Positions 32,898 through 41,789 of a DNA stretch of 64,000 bases are shown here, one piece after another; the first letter of the stretch is position 1; every line of letters begins with the position of its first letter. The notes under the pieces are model-generated. The model did no database searches. It was given only the letters and a program-made list of their open reading frames with translations, and was not told the origin of the DNA. Made by a program: the position numbers and the translations under genes. Source of the stretch: JBEKTW01 sp963727845 (GTDB taxonomy: Bacteria > Bacteroidota > Ignavibacteria > UBA10030 > SZUA-254); the NCBI GenBank assembly GCA_963727845.1, contig CAVSHI010000001.1:434001-498000 (forward strand), written 5' to 3'.

Positions 32898-34409
32898 ATG
32901 GACATATCCAATCGCTACAATCCTTCCAGAAGCATCGCCCATTATGTGCGGCGTTACCCCCCGATTGCGATGTCAATCCTTATTCTACTAAGCATCATCG
33001 AGATTCACGTTGCGAGAGCACAAGATGCTTCATGGCTGGCAATCATGGATACGGCAGAGACACTTTTACATCAAGGCAATTACCAGGAGGCCTTACCGAA
33101 ATCCCAGGAAGCTCTCCGAATTGCAAAAGAAACCTATGGCCTCAATCATCCGAATTATACGGCCTCAATTGTCTTCTTAGCGAACCTACGTTCTCAGCTT
33201 GGATACGAAAATGCAGAATCACTGTACCAGCGCGCACTGGAGATTGATCAGAGGGTGAGGGGAAAGGACAATCCGACGGTTGCACGGGATTTGGACGGAA
33301 TCGGGCAAGTGTATTGTTCCCTGGACAATTTCTGTCTCGCTGAATCAGCGTTTACTCGCGCGTTGCAAATTCAAAAAAAGTCTAATGATACTGCGGGCAC
33401 AATTATTGGAACTGTGCATATTGCCGACCTGCTCCGTCAGGAAAAGAAATACAAGCAATCAGAGCAATTATTTCTCAGTGTATTACCAGAGCAAGTCGAG
33501 ATTCTTGGCGACCGTCATTTGCATGTGGGGCTCACTCTGGTTCAATTGGGAAAACTCTATTATGACTGGGGGAAATACAGAATCGCTGACTCACTCCTTA
33601 CTCTTTCGTCAGACATCCTCATCGAGGAATACGGGGTCGAACATCCTATTGTTGCGTCGGTTGTCGGAAACATGGCCGAAGTATCTGAGGCGAAAGGAAA
33701 TTATGAAACGGCTGTTGTTCTCTACCAGCAGGCGATTAATTCTCTGACCCATGCCCTCGGCCCCGAGCATCTGAGCGTTGCAATGCTCCATCATTATCTT
33801 GCGTCGACATTTCTTGCAATGGACAAGGAACACGAGGCCGAATCGCACTTTCGGGAGGCACTGCGTGTTTACGAAAGACATCCCAATTTAACTCGTTCAC
33901 TTGCCCGGACGGCATTGATCGACTTGATCCTGCATTATCTGATGCCGAGTTCTCCACATGAAAAAGTCGATACGCTGTTTCTTCGATACAGCTGGGCAAT
34001 CGACAAAAACAGTTTTCATAAATATGCACAGCCCGTGACGCATGAGGAGGCCACAAGTTCGGAAGAAGAGCTGTTGGCCAATGTGAAGCATCAGCACCAA
34101 TTGGATAGGCAGTTCAATGATAGCGCTGCGGAATCTCTCGCATTCGTCAATCTGAATCGATTTGAAAATAACGACTCGATTGCTCCTCATTTTCGCTTTG
34201 CCATGCTAGTTAACATTGGTAAAAGGCGCGAGTGGGACCATGCGTACGACAAGGCAGAACCTTACTTTGGGCGAGCACTCGTGATTCTTGTAAACATGTA
34301 TGGGCAGCACTTCTCCGAAGTCGACTGGTTACGAGATAAACTGCGGCGTTGCTATTTCGATGAAGGCCATGCTCATGAGATAAACGTATTGTTCGACAAA
34401 AGGGAGTGA
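32898..34409 (+). CDS. exported tetratricopeptide-repeat protein
   Basis: 503 residues; a later ATG at 32970 would give a cleaner signal peptide (MSILILLSIIEIHVARA). About seven kinesin-light-chain-style TPRs follow: YQEALPKSQEALRIAKETYG, AESLYQRALEIDQRVRG, AESAFTRALQIQKKS, AVVLYQQAINSLTHALG, AESHFREALRVYERHP, then a less regular C-terminal third. Probably periplasmic and involved in protein contacts. Its stop overlaps the GTG start of the next lipoprotein (GTGA), so the three exported genes 32898-37759 form one unit. Confidence 0.82.
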   Translation: MDISNRYNPSRSIAHYVRRYPPIAMSILILLSIIEIHVARAQDASWLAIMDTAETLLHQGNYQEALPKSQEALRIAKETYGLNHPNYTASIVFLANLRSQLGYENAESLYQRALEIDQRVRGKDNPTVARDLDGIGQVYCSLDNFCLAESAFTRALQIQKKSNDTAGTIIGTVHIADLLRQEKKYKQSEQLFLSVLPEQVEILGDRHLHVGLTLVQLGKLYYDWGKYRIADSLLTLSSDILIEEYGVEHPIVASVVGNMAEVSEAKGNYETAVVLYQQAINSLTHALGPEHLSVAMLHHYLASTFLAMDKEHEAESHFREALRVYERHPNLTRSLARTALIDLILHYLMPSSPHEKVDTLFLRYSWAIDKNSFHKYAQPVTHEEATSSEEELLANVKHQHQLDRQFNDSAAESLAFVNLNRFENNDSIAPHFRFAMLVNIGKRREWDHAYDKAEPYFGRALVILVNMYGQHFSEVDWLRDKLRRCYFDEGHAHEINVLFDKRE

Positions 34410-35482
34410 AGTTGAATACAAAACCCCACTCAGTGGCCATCTCAACCGCACGCCTGCATGTAGGGATTCTCGTTTTTCTTATGCTGTCTTTGAGTTCTTG
34501 CTCTACGAAACGCCACCACACTGTCGAAACAGCCTTTTACTATTGGCGTACGACGTTCGACCCGACAACATCGGAGATGGAGTACTTGCGCGAACTTGGC
34601 GCCAGGAAACTCTATATAAAGTTATTTGAAGTAGATTGGGATTTCGCTCTTGGGAGGGCAATTCCTCAAGCATCGGCGGAGATCAAGCAGGATAGCCTTC
34701 CGGGATTTGAGATCATACCCACGATATTCATCACAAACCGGACGCTTACGAACATCGCGGAGAATGACCTTGATCAGTTAGCAGCCCATATAGCGGGTGA
34801 AATCCGAACGCAAAGTGCATTGTTCAAGGGTGTGACTATTCGAGAAATACAGCTCAATTGTGATTGGACCGAAAAGACACGTTCAAAGTACTTTAGTCTC
34901 ATTCAAGCACTTCGTGCGTGTCCCGGCACTGAACATATGAAAATCTCCACGACAATTCGACTTCATCAGGTGAAGTACCGCGAACTGACGGGCGTTCCTC
35001 CCGTAGATAAGGGCGTTCTCATGTTCTATAATATGGGATCCCTGGAGGATTCGAAATCCGAGAATTCGATTTTCGATCTTAAGGTCGCGAAAAGCTACCT
35101 CAAACGAATTGATGGATACCCGTTGCCGCTGGACGTTGCATTGCCGCTTTATTCATGGGGTGTAGTCCTGCGCAGGGGAAAGGCGGTTGGGCTCCTGAAT
35201 AATGTGGCGAAGGATCAATTTGAAGATAGTACGAGGTTTGTCATTCAACCCGATCATGTTGAAGTTATGAAAAGTACGTACTTCGATTATTTCTATTTGT
35301 ACCGGGGCGACAAGATCAGACTTGAACATGTGTCCGGCGATCAATTGCGGCAAGCGGTCGACTTGCTCACAACGGAGTTGTCCGCGCCCAGCATTTCCGT
35401 CATCTTTTTCCACCTTGATCCTCACATCATTAAGGATTATTCCAGTGAAGAACTTAAAAATCTTTGCATGGCTTTTCACTAG
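34406..35482 (+). CDS. lipoprotein with a TIM-barrel-like (DUF3142-type) domain
   Basis: 358 residues starting with GTG at 34406 inside the previous stop, with an AAGGGA site. A lipobox is visible (LSLSSC, Cys about residue 32). The mature part begins ETAFYYWRTTFDPTTSEMEYLRELGARKLYIKLFEVDWD and alternates predicted strands and helices (IIPTIFITNRT, IREIQLNCDWTEKTRSKYF, LPLYSWGVVLRRG). This resembles a glycosidase-like barrel, but I see no confident catalytic pair. The family usually sits beside a large exported helical protein, as here. Confidence 0.75.
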   Translation: MKLNTKPHSVAISTARLHVGILVFLMLSLSSCSTKRHHTVETAFYYWRTTFDPTTSEMEYLRELGARKLYIKLFEVDWDFALGRAIPQASAEIKQDSLPGFEIIPTIFITNRTLTNIAENDLDQLAAHIAGEIRTQSALFKGVTIREIQLNCDWTEKTRSKYFSLIQALRACPGTEHMKISTTIRLHQVKYRELTGVPPVDKGVLMFYNMGSLEDSKSENSIFDLKVAKSYLKRIDGYPLPLDVALPLYSWGVVLRRGKAVGLLNNVAKDQFEDSTRFVIQPDHVEVMKSTYFDYFYLYRGDKIRLEHVSGDQLRQAVDLLTTELSAPSISVIFFHLDPHIIKDYSSEELKNLCMAFH

Positions 35483-36036
35483 CACGCTGGTTATAATAGC
35501 TCCGATTCAAGAATCAAAAAGTTGTTACGGCGGGGATGAAGAGGAACCGAACGAAGAGTACTTCTTCGACCAGACAATTATCAATACGACAGAGTACGAG
35601 CCGCTGCTATATACCCAACACCAGTTTTACTCGAATCTGTGGTATGTCAATGATTCTGAGCAGATCCGGGATAACGTCGAGGAGTGGAAGGGATTCTGTC
35701 GGGGGATCCCGGCAAGTCAAGATGTGGAAGAGATCGTTTACAAGACGCCCGTCGAAGAACTTGAAACGCATAAGAAACTCTCTCATCCACACCGGCTCAG
35801 AGACGGATTCGAGTGAGAATGCAAACTCACTTGTTCAATTTTGGAAAATGCATGATGCTCCCGAGATGGTCGATTATCTGATTTTCGCAAAACAGTGTGA
35901 GCCTTACGTCTCAGGATATGAGGATTGGTCTGACAATGAAAGGACGCAACGACTCGAGCGGACCAAACGGAACATGGATACTTTGTTAGTCGAGGGCAGA
36001 AAACGTTATCGAGAGTCTAAATCAGAGCATCCTTAG
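35445..36036 (+). CDS. exported helical protein, N-terminal part of a doubly frameshifted gene
   Basis: The GTG at 35445 (AAGGA upstream) starts a signal peptide, LKIFAWLFTSTLVIIAPIQE. The frame runs to about residue 106 (PVEELE) and shifts near 35765. The +1 frame continues RIRNSLIHTGSETDSSENAN through KRNMDTLLVEG and shifts again at an A4 run near 36001, after which the main piece follows. Both shifts are explained by one extra A. Unspliced, the first frame ends at 35816 and the second at 36036. Confidence 0.65.
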
Positions 36037-36097
36037 GTTAAGGTACGCCTATCAGCTCGTCCGTTTAGCTCATTACTCAAACCAGAACGCGCTCTGC

Positions 36098-37759
36098 GTG
36101 GATCTGTATGACTCGCTCGTAGCTCCGCTTGACAAAGAGAGCATCATTCACTACTGGGCAATGGGAAACAAAGCCGGTGCGTTATGGAATCTCAATAGGA
36201 ATGCCGAATCGGCTTATCTGTTTTCGGCGGTTTTTGATCGATGCGAAGACAGGCGTTTCAGTTCGTTCGTCAGCTTTAGGATTAAAAGCGACAGTGTTTT
36301 TCAGGAATGCCTCAAACTGTGTAAATCCGACCATGAGAGATCGACGTTGTATTTTCTGAGAGGCATAAGCCCGAGCAGCAATGCTCTCGAAGAGATGAGT
36401 GAGATGTACAAACTAGAACCAGCTTCCGAGCAGCTCGAGGTGCTGCTTGTACGGGAGATAGTGAAGCTGGAAAGTGAACTGGTCAACATATATTCCGAGG
36501 ATCGTCCGGATCGGAGAGGTCGCAATGACGCGGTGACAGGGACACAAAATTATCTGATTCAGCTTCACGAATTTATTGACAACTGTTTACTCGAAAACAA
36601 AGTGCGAACTCCCGATGCATGGCGACTTTCGCTTGGCTATACTTTCTTTATGGGAGGCCAGTATGCCAACGCATTGAAAGTTTTTGAGAATATCCTGAAC
36701 AAACATCCGGATCCTGATATAACTCATCAGGCCAACCTGTTAAGGGAAGCCGCGAGAATTGCTCTCCTACAGCACATAGATAGCAAGACGGAGGATGAGA
36801 TTCCAGTCGAGGTGACATCATTGACGCACGCATATCTCTACGAGTACATGGTCAATCGATTTCATACATTATATGCAAGTCAGGGAGATTCGCTAAAGGC
36901 GTATCTATGCGAAAATAATATTCAGGATGTCCAAAACAAGCCACAGCGTGAAATGATCGACCGCTGTCTCCAGTTAGCCCAAAAGAAGAACAAGACTCAA
37001 TTTGAGGAACATCTTCTCTCCTCAATGCGCCCCGAGCTTGGCAATGAATATGATTGGAACTCCATGGTTTATGGACCGAAATCGCCAGTTGATTTCCTTA
37101 ACGAGGTAAAAGCCACTATTCTACTTAGTGAGGATAAGCTAGAAGAGGCGGTTGCCATATTTAAGGAACTTCCCCCGGATATGTTGGATGAACTGGTGGC
37201 CGACCCGTTCATCGCGCAAATTAGTGATTGCAGGGATTGTGCATTCAAGGAAAATCCGGGGCAAGGCTGGAACAAAAGGACTCTCGCGCAGCGGATGATC
37301 GATCTGAAGAAGAAAATTGAGAGTGACCCTGCAAATGCAGCTCAGTATCATTTTCTCCTGGGGAGCGCCTACTACAGTATGACCCATTTCGGCGTTGCTG
37401 CAGAAGCCATCGACTATCATCGGAACCCCGATTTCGATTTCTTTTGGCGCAGTGCCGGGTCCGCTACAGACACAGAGTATGTTGATTGTTCTCGTGCGCT
37501 GCAACATTTCGACCTGGGTATGAAATTGGCTGAGAATATTGGCAACAATGAACTTGCCGCCCAATGCTGCTTCATGGCTTCGAAATGTGAACAGAATAAG
37601 TACTATTTTAGTGGGGTGATCGATAGGGATGGAAAGCTCAAGAACTTGCTGTACCGAACCTATTTCAGGCTCATGAGAAAGAAATATGATCAGACGAAGT
37701 ACTATCAGGAAGTGTTGAATGAATGCAAGTACTTCAAGTATTTCGTGACCCATCATTGA
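36098..37759 (+). CDS. exported helical repeat protein, main part of a frameshifted gene
   Basis: 553 residues from the first ATG; the frame is open from about 36002 and the true sequence joins there as NVIESLNQSILRLRYAYQLV. The protein is helix-rich with TPR/HEAT-like stretches (LSLGYTFFMGGQYANALKVF; AQYHFLLGSAYYSMTHFG). The reconstructed full protein is about 770 residues with a signal peptide. Proteins of this type accompany DUF3142-type lipoproteins in Bacteroidota; no function is known. Confidence 0.7.
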   Translation: MDLYDSLVAPLDKESIIHYWAMGNKAGALWNLNRNAESAYLFSAVFDRCEDRRFSSFVSFRIKSDSVFQECLKLCKSDHERSTLYFLRGISPSSNALEEMSEMYKLEPASEQLEVLLVREIVKLESELVNIYSEDRPDRRGRNDAVTGTQNYLIQLHEFIDNCLLENKVRTPDAWRLSLGYTFFMGGQYANALKVFENILNKHPDPDITHQANLLREAARIALLQHIDSKTEDEIPVEVTSLTHAYLYEYMVNRFHTLYASQGDSLKAYLCENNIQDVQNKPQREMIDRCLQLAQKKNKTQFEEHLLSSMRPELGNEYDWNSMVYGPKSPVDFLNEVKATILLSEDKLEEAVAIFKELPPDMLDELVADPFIAQISDCRDCAFKENPGQGWNKRTLAQRMIDLKKKIESDPANAAQYHFLLGSAYYSMTHFGVAAEAIDYHRNPDFDFFWRSAGSATDTEYVDCSRALQHFDLGMKLAENIGNNELAAQCCFMASKCEQNKYYFSGVIDRDGKLKNLLYRTYFRLMRKKYDQTKYYQEVLNECKYFKYFVTHH

Positions 37760-37959
37760 ACATAATTAGCTAGAGTTGCTCTTCCAACGCCGGATTCAGC
37801 ACACGCGAGGGCGAATTTAACCACTTATTGGGGTCAGTTCAGCCATCCCAATTACTATTTTTTCTTAAAAAGTGCTTGCGAATAAATAGGGAATTTCATA
37901 AATTTTGGCCAGTATAAATCTCAGCCAGTCCCCCTGACAACAATCTTCCGGCAACCGAT

Positions 37960-38646
37960 ATGCATCTAGAGCTCATCGATTGGCTCATTGTAGCAGGATC
38001 CCTTCTCATTTCTTTTGCCCCTGCGTTATTCTTCGGCAAGCGCTCGGGGAAGAATACAACTGAATTTTTCGCCTCGGGCCGGTCTGTCCCGTGGTGGCTG
38101 GCAGGACTTTCCATGGTGGCGACAACGTTCAGCAGCGACACGCCGAACCTTGTAACCGACATCGTACGCCGCCAAGGGGTCGCGGGCAACTGGGTGTGGT
38201 GGGCGTTTACGCTCACCGGCGTCGCGACGGTGTTCTTCTACGCGCGGCTCTGGAGGCGTTCGGGCGTCATGACGGATCTCGAATTCTACGAGACTCCGTT
38301 ACTCCGGCAAGGCCGCAAGCTTCGTTCGCGGTTTCCGTTCGGTCTACCTCGGATTCTTCTTCAACTGCATCATCATGGCGACGGTCAGCCTGGCGGCCTG
38401 CAAGATTGCGGGTATCCTGTTCGGCCTGGAACGATGGCAAACTCTCCTCATCTGCGGCGTACTCAATGTTATTTTCGCAGCACACTCCGGCCTTTGGGGT
38501 GTGCTCGTCATCGACATGGTTCAGTTCTTCATCAAAATGACGGCCGTCATAGCGGCCGCGTATTTTGCCGTAAAGCTTCCGCAGGTCGGCGGACTCAGCG
38601 GACTTGTCGAAAAACTTTCTGCGATCAAAGGCCCGCACGGAATTAA
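37960..38646 (+). CDS. sodium/solute symporter, N-terminal piece (frameshifted gene)
   Basis: MHLELIDWLIVAGSLLISFA begins a typical SSS-family N-terminus with FFASGRSVPWWLAGLSMVATTFSSDTPN. After DLEFYE (38292) one extra A shifts the frame; the remaining residues here are noise, and the protein resumes as LRYSGKAASFVRGFRSVYLG in the +1 frame. The full protein would be about 606 residues. Confidence 0.78.
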   Translation: MHLELIDWLIVAGSLLISFAPALFFGKRSGKNTTEFFASGRSVPWWLAGLSMVATTFSSDTPNLVTDIVRRQGVAGNWVWWAFTLTGVATVFFYARLWRRSGVMTDLEFYETPLLRQGRKLRSRFPFGLPRILLQLHHHGDGQPGGLQDCGYPVRPGTMANSPHLRRTQCYFRSTLRPLGCARHRHGSVLHQNDGRHSGRVFCRKASAGRRTQRTCRKTFCDQRPARN

Positions 38647-39781
38647 CTACCTGAACATGCTTCCGGATTTTTCTAATAACTGGGATATCGCCGTCGCTGT
38701 TTTCATCATGCCGATTGCCGTCCAGTGGTGGGCGGTTTGGTATCCCGGCGCCGAGCCCGGCGGCGGCAGCTACATCGCCCAGCGCATGCTCGCATCAAAG
38801 TCGGAGAAGGATTCGCTCGGCTCGGTGTTGTTCTTCAACATCGCGCATTACGTTCTGCGCCCTTGGCCTTGGATCATTGTCGGGTTGGCGTCACTGCTGG
38901 TGTACCCGCAATTATCCGACATCCAGAAAGCGTTTCCTAATCTCGACCCGCGTCTGCTAGGCCATGATATTGCCTTTCCGGCGATGCTCAAGTTTTTGCC
39001 GACCGGCTTTATCGGGCTTATGATCGGCGGTCTCATCGCGGCCAATTCATCCACGATCCTTACCCATTTGAACTGGGGCGCATCCTATCTGGTTCACGAT
39101 TTCTATCGCCGTTTCATTCGCAAAGACCGGGATGAAAAACACTATGTCCTGGTCGGGCGCCTCACGACAATTGTTCTTTTCTTTTCTGCATCGGGTCTGG
39201 TTTTCGTTCTCAGCAGCGCCAAAGACGCGTTCGATATCATTTTGCAGGTGGGCGCGGGCACCGGCTTGCTCTATCTCGTCAGGTGGTTCTGGTGGAGAGT
39301 CAACGCCTGGTCGGAAGTCGTCGCTATGACGAGCTCGTTCGTTGTATCGGTGGGACTTCTCATTCTCAACAGAAATGGAATGCAATTCAGCACACACGTC
39401 TCGTTGCTGATCACCATAGCCGTTACGACCGTCTGCTGGGTGGTGACGGCGTTTGTGGGGCCCGAAACCGACCGCCGGACGCTTATCGAGTTCTACAAGA
39501 AAGTCCGTCCGTCCGGGCCGGGCTGGAGGAAAATTCGACTGGAGGCGGGCATTTCGGAAGCGCAAGGCCGCGCCACGCAGGATAATATTCCACTCGCACT
39601 CCTTGGCTGGGTCGCAGGCTGCACCGTGATATGGTCGTCGTTGTTCATGGTCGGTAATTTTCTATACGGCCGTCTCGACTATGCGATAGGGCTCTTCGCC
39701 ATGGTCATCGTGAGCGGATTGGCATTGCTGTACGTCGTTCACAGACTGTGGACGGTGGACATGGTTCAGGGGGAAAAGTGA
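38375..39781 (+). CDS. sodium/solute symporter, main piece (frameshifted gene)
   Basis: 468 residues from the first ATG in this frame; homology starts at about 38294. Continues the SSS fold with QWWAVWYPGAEPGGGSYIAQRML, FLPTGFIGLMIGGLIAANSSTILTHLNWGASYLVHDFYRRF and about ten helices. The solute is likely a sugar, since the coupled downstream genes encode a sugar kinase, a nucleotidyltransferase and a ROK regulator. Its stop overlaps the GTG of the kinase gene. Confidence 0.85.
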   Translation: MATVSLAACKIAGILFGLERWQTLLICGVLNVIFAAHSGLWGVLVIDMVQFFIKMTAVIAAAYFAVKLPQVGGLSGLVEKLSAIKGPHGINYLNMLPDFSNNWDIAVAVFIMPIAVQWWAVWYPGAEPGGGSYIAQRMLASKSEKDSLGSVLFFNIAHYVLRPWPWIIVGLASLLVYPQLSDIQKAFPNLDPRLLGHDIAFPAMLKFLPTGFIGLMIGGLIAANSSTILTHLNWGASYLVHDFYRRFIRKDRDEKHYVLVGRLTTIVLFFSASGLVFVLSSAKDAFDIILQVGAGTGLLYLVRWFWWRVNAWSEVVAMTSSFVVSVGLLILNRNGMQFSTHVSLLITIAVTTVCWVVTAFVGPETDRRTLIEFYKKVRPSGPGWRKIRLEAGISEAQGRATQDNIPLALLGWVAGCTVIWSSLFMVGNFLYGRLDYAIGLFAMVIVSGLALLYVVHRLWTVDMVQGEK

Positions 39782-40908
39782 CCGGGCCGGAGGTGAAGTT
39801 GGCGACGACGGGGAAAGCGATCAACAGTCTGCGTGTTTCCGCGCCGGGACGCGTATGTCTTTTCGGCGAGCATCAGGATTACCTCGGGTTGCCCGTCATT
39901 CCTTGCGCTATCTCACTGCGCATTTCCATTGATGGAAACCGGCGGAGCGATTCTTTCATCAGCCTCAGTTTGCCGGATATCAAATCACACGAGGGATTTT
40001 CCGTAGAGGAATCGCACTTGTATGTTCGGGAGAGAGACTATTACCGGAGTGCGATGAACGTCCTGAAACGAAAAGGCTTCACCTTTTCAACGGGATTTGA
40101 TTGTGAAGTCCGGAGCACGATTCCCATTAATGCCGGCACGTCGAGCTCCTCCGCGTTGATCGTCGCGTGGGTAAATTTTCTCACGCAGATGAGCGACCAG
40201 GAATGTCGACTATCGCCGGCTGAAATCGCCAGGTATGCTCACGAAGCAGAGGTTTTGGAATTCAAGGAACCGGGTGGAATGATGGACCAGTACTCAACGG
40301 CATTCGGCGGGATTCTCGCGCTGGATTTTCATCCGGAGGTGAGGGTCGATCCGATTGAAGCGGATGTGAAATCATTTGTCCTCGGCGATTCCGGGGAACC
40401 GAAAGACACAAAATACGTTCTTGCCCACGTCAAGAATCAGGTGATCGAAATCGTTCGCCAATTGTCGGCGAAGCATGCAGATTTTTCCCTTCACACTGCG
40501 ACACGCGAAACATTGCACCAGTTTAGAAGCGAATTGAACGAAGAACAATTCGGCCTGCTCGTCGGGACTATCCGTAATCGTGATATCACGGTCGAAGCTC
40601 GAAAGATTTTCAGGCAACATCCGCTCGACCATCGCCGCATCGGGGCTTTGCTGACGGAACATCAGGCCATCCTTCGTGATGTATTGAAAATATCGACGCC
40701 GAAAATCGATCGTATGATTGATTTCGCGCTCAAGGAAGGAGCCTATGGCGGAAAAATCAACGGCTCGGGCGGCGGGGGATGCATGTTCGTTTATGCGCCC
40801 GACGAACCTGATCGGGTTGCCCGCGCAATCGGGCAAGCCGGAGGGAGAGCCTATGTTGTTCACCCGGATGAGGGTGTGAGAAATGACAATGGTGTGGTGA
40901 AAAAATAA
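39778..40908 (+). CDS. GHMP-family sugar kinase (galactokinase-like)
   Basis: 376 residues with a GTG start overlapping the symporter stop (GTGA) and AGGGGG upstream. GHMP motif 1 is APGRVCLFGEHQDYLG, the galactokinase-type signature; motif 2 is PINAGTSSSSALIV; motif 3 is KINGSGGGGCMFV. It phosphorylates the anomeric hydroxyl of a monosaccharide. With the nucleotidyltransferase next door it would give a nucleotide sugar, as in L-fucose salvage. The nearby fucosidases and GH35 make fucose or galactose the best guesses. Confidence 0.85.
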   Translation: MTGPEVKLATTGKAINSLRVSAPGRVCLFGEHQDYLGLPVIPCAISLRISIDGNRRSDSFISLSLPDIKSHEGFSVEESHLYVRERDYYRSAMNVLKRKGFTFSTGFDCEVRSTIPINAGTSSSSALIVAWVNFLTQMSDQECRLSPAEIARYAHEAEVLEFKEPGGMMDQYSTAFGGILALDFHPEVRVDPIEADVKSFVLGDSGEPKDTKYVLAHVKNQVIEIVRQLSAKHADFSLHTATRETLHQFRSELNEEQFGLLVGTIRNRDITVEARKIFRQHPLDHRRIGALLTEHQAILRDVLKISTPKIDRMIDFALKEGAYGGKINGSGGGGCMFVYAPDEPDRVARAIGQAGGRAYVVHPDEGVRNDNGVVKK

Positions 40909-41789
40909 TGGAACCGAATATTGTCATACTGGCGGGCGGCATTTCTTCCAGGATGAAGAAATCGGCCCCTCCGACTGTTAACATCGATGCTACGCTTCTC
41001 AAGGATGCTCAGGAGAAATCGAAAGCGATGATCGGCGTGGGGGAGCGGCATCGCCCGTTTCTCAATTACCTCCTCTATAATATTCGGGAATCGGGGTATC
41101 GCGATGTCGTGATAGTTGTCGGTGAGCGGGATCATACGCTCCGCGAGTACTACGGGAAAGCCGACCGCGACAACGATTTCCACGGATTAAGCATATCCTA
41201 CGCGATTCAAACCATTCCCGAAGGAAGAACCAAACCTATCGGGACCGTCGACGCACTGCTGCAGGCTCTTTTGCTTCGAACTGACTGGCGCGGAAGGAAG
41301 TTCACGGTGTGCAACAGCGACAACCTGTATACGCAGCGAGCTCTCGGGTTGCTGCTCACGACGCCGCACAAAGGCGCGATGATAGATTACGACCGGCGTG
41401 CACTCCTGTTCGACCAGGCTCGCATTGAGCAATTTGCCGTCACAAAGAAAAATGCAGACGGATTTTTGATAAATATCATTGAGAAGCCGTCGCGCGATGA
41501 AATTGCGGGAGCGACCGACTCGACCGGAAGAATAGGCGTTAGCATGAACATCTTCCGGCTGTCGTACGATCTCATTCTGCCTGTTCTCCGCCGTGTTCCC
41601 TTCCATCCGATACGTCAGGAAAAGGAATTGCCGATCGCGGTAGCGATGATGGCTGCCGAAGATCCCACCTCGATGATGACGATTCCGCTGTCGGAACACG
41701 TGCCGGATCTGACGCATCCGGCGGACATCGCGCCGGTCCAGGAATTTTTGAAGCGCGAATTTTCGGATTTTTCGTGGGATACACGGTGA
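40908..41789 (+). CDS. sugar-1-phosphate nucleotidyltransferase
   Basis: 293 residues. The N-terminal activating motif is ILAGGISSRMKKSAPP, with a long insertion before the usual Lys. FTVCNSDNLY is the metal-binding DxD-like strand, and IIEKPSRDE lies near 195. It couples a sugar-1-phosphate to an NTP. It begins one base into the kinase stop and ends overlapping the ROK start, so the transporter-kinase-transferase-regulator set is one operon. Confidence 0.85.
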   Translation: MEPNIVILAGGISSRMKKSAPPTVNIDATLLKDAQEKSKAMIGVGERHRPFLNYLLYNIRESGYRDVVIVVGERDHTLREYYGKADRDNDFHGLSISYAIQTIPEGRTKPIGTVDALLQALLLRTDWRGRKFTVCNSDNLYTQRALGLLLTTPHKGAMIDYDRRALLFDQARIEQFAVTKKNADGFLINIIEKPSRDEIAGATDSTGRIGVSMNIFRLSYDLILPVLRRVPFHPIRQEKELPIAVAMMAAEDPTSMMTIPLSEHVPDLTHPADIAPVQEFLKREFSDFSWDTR

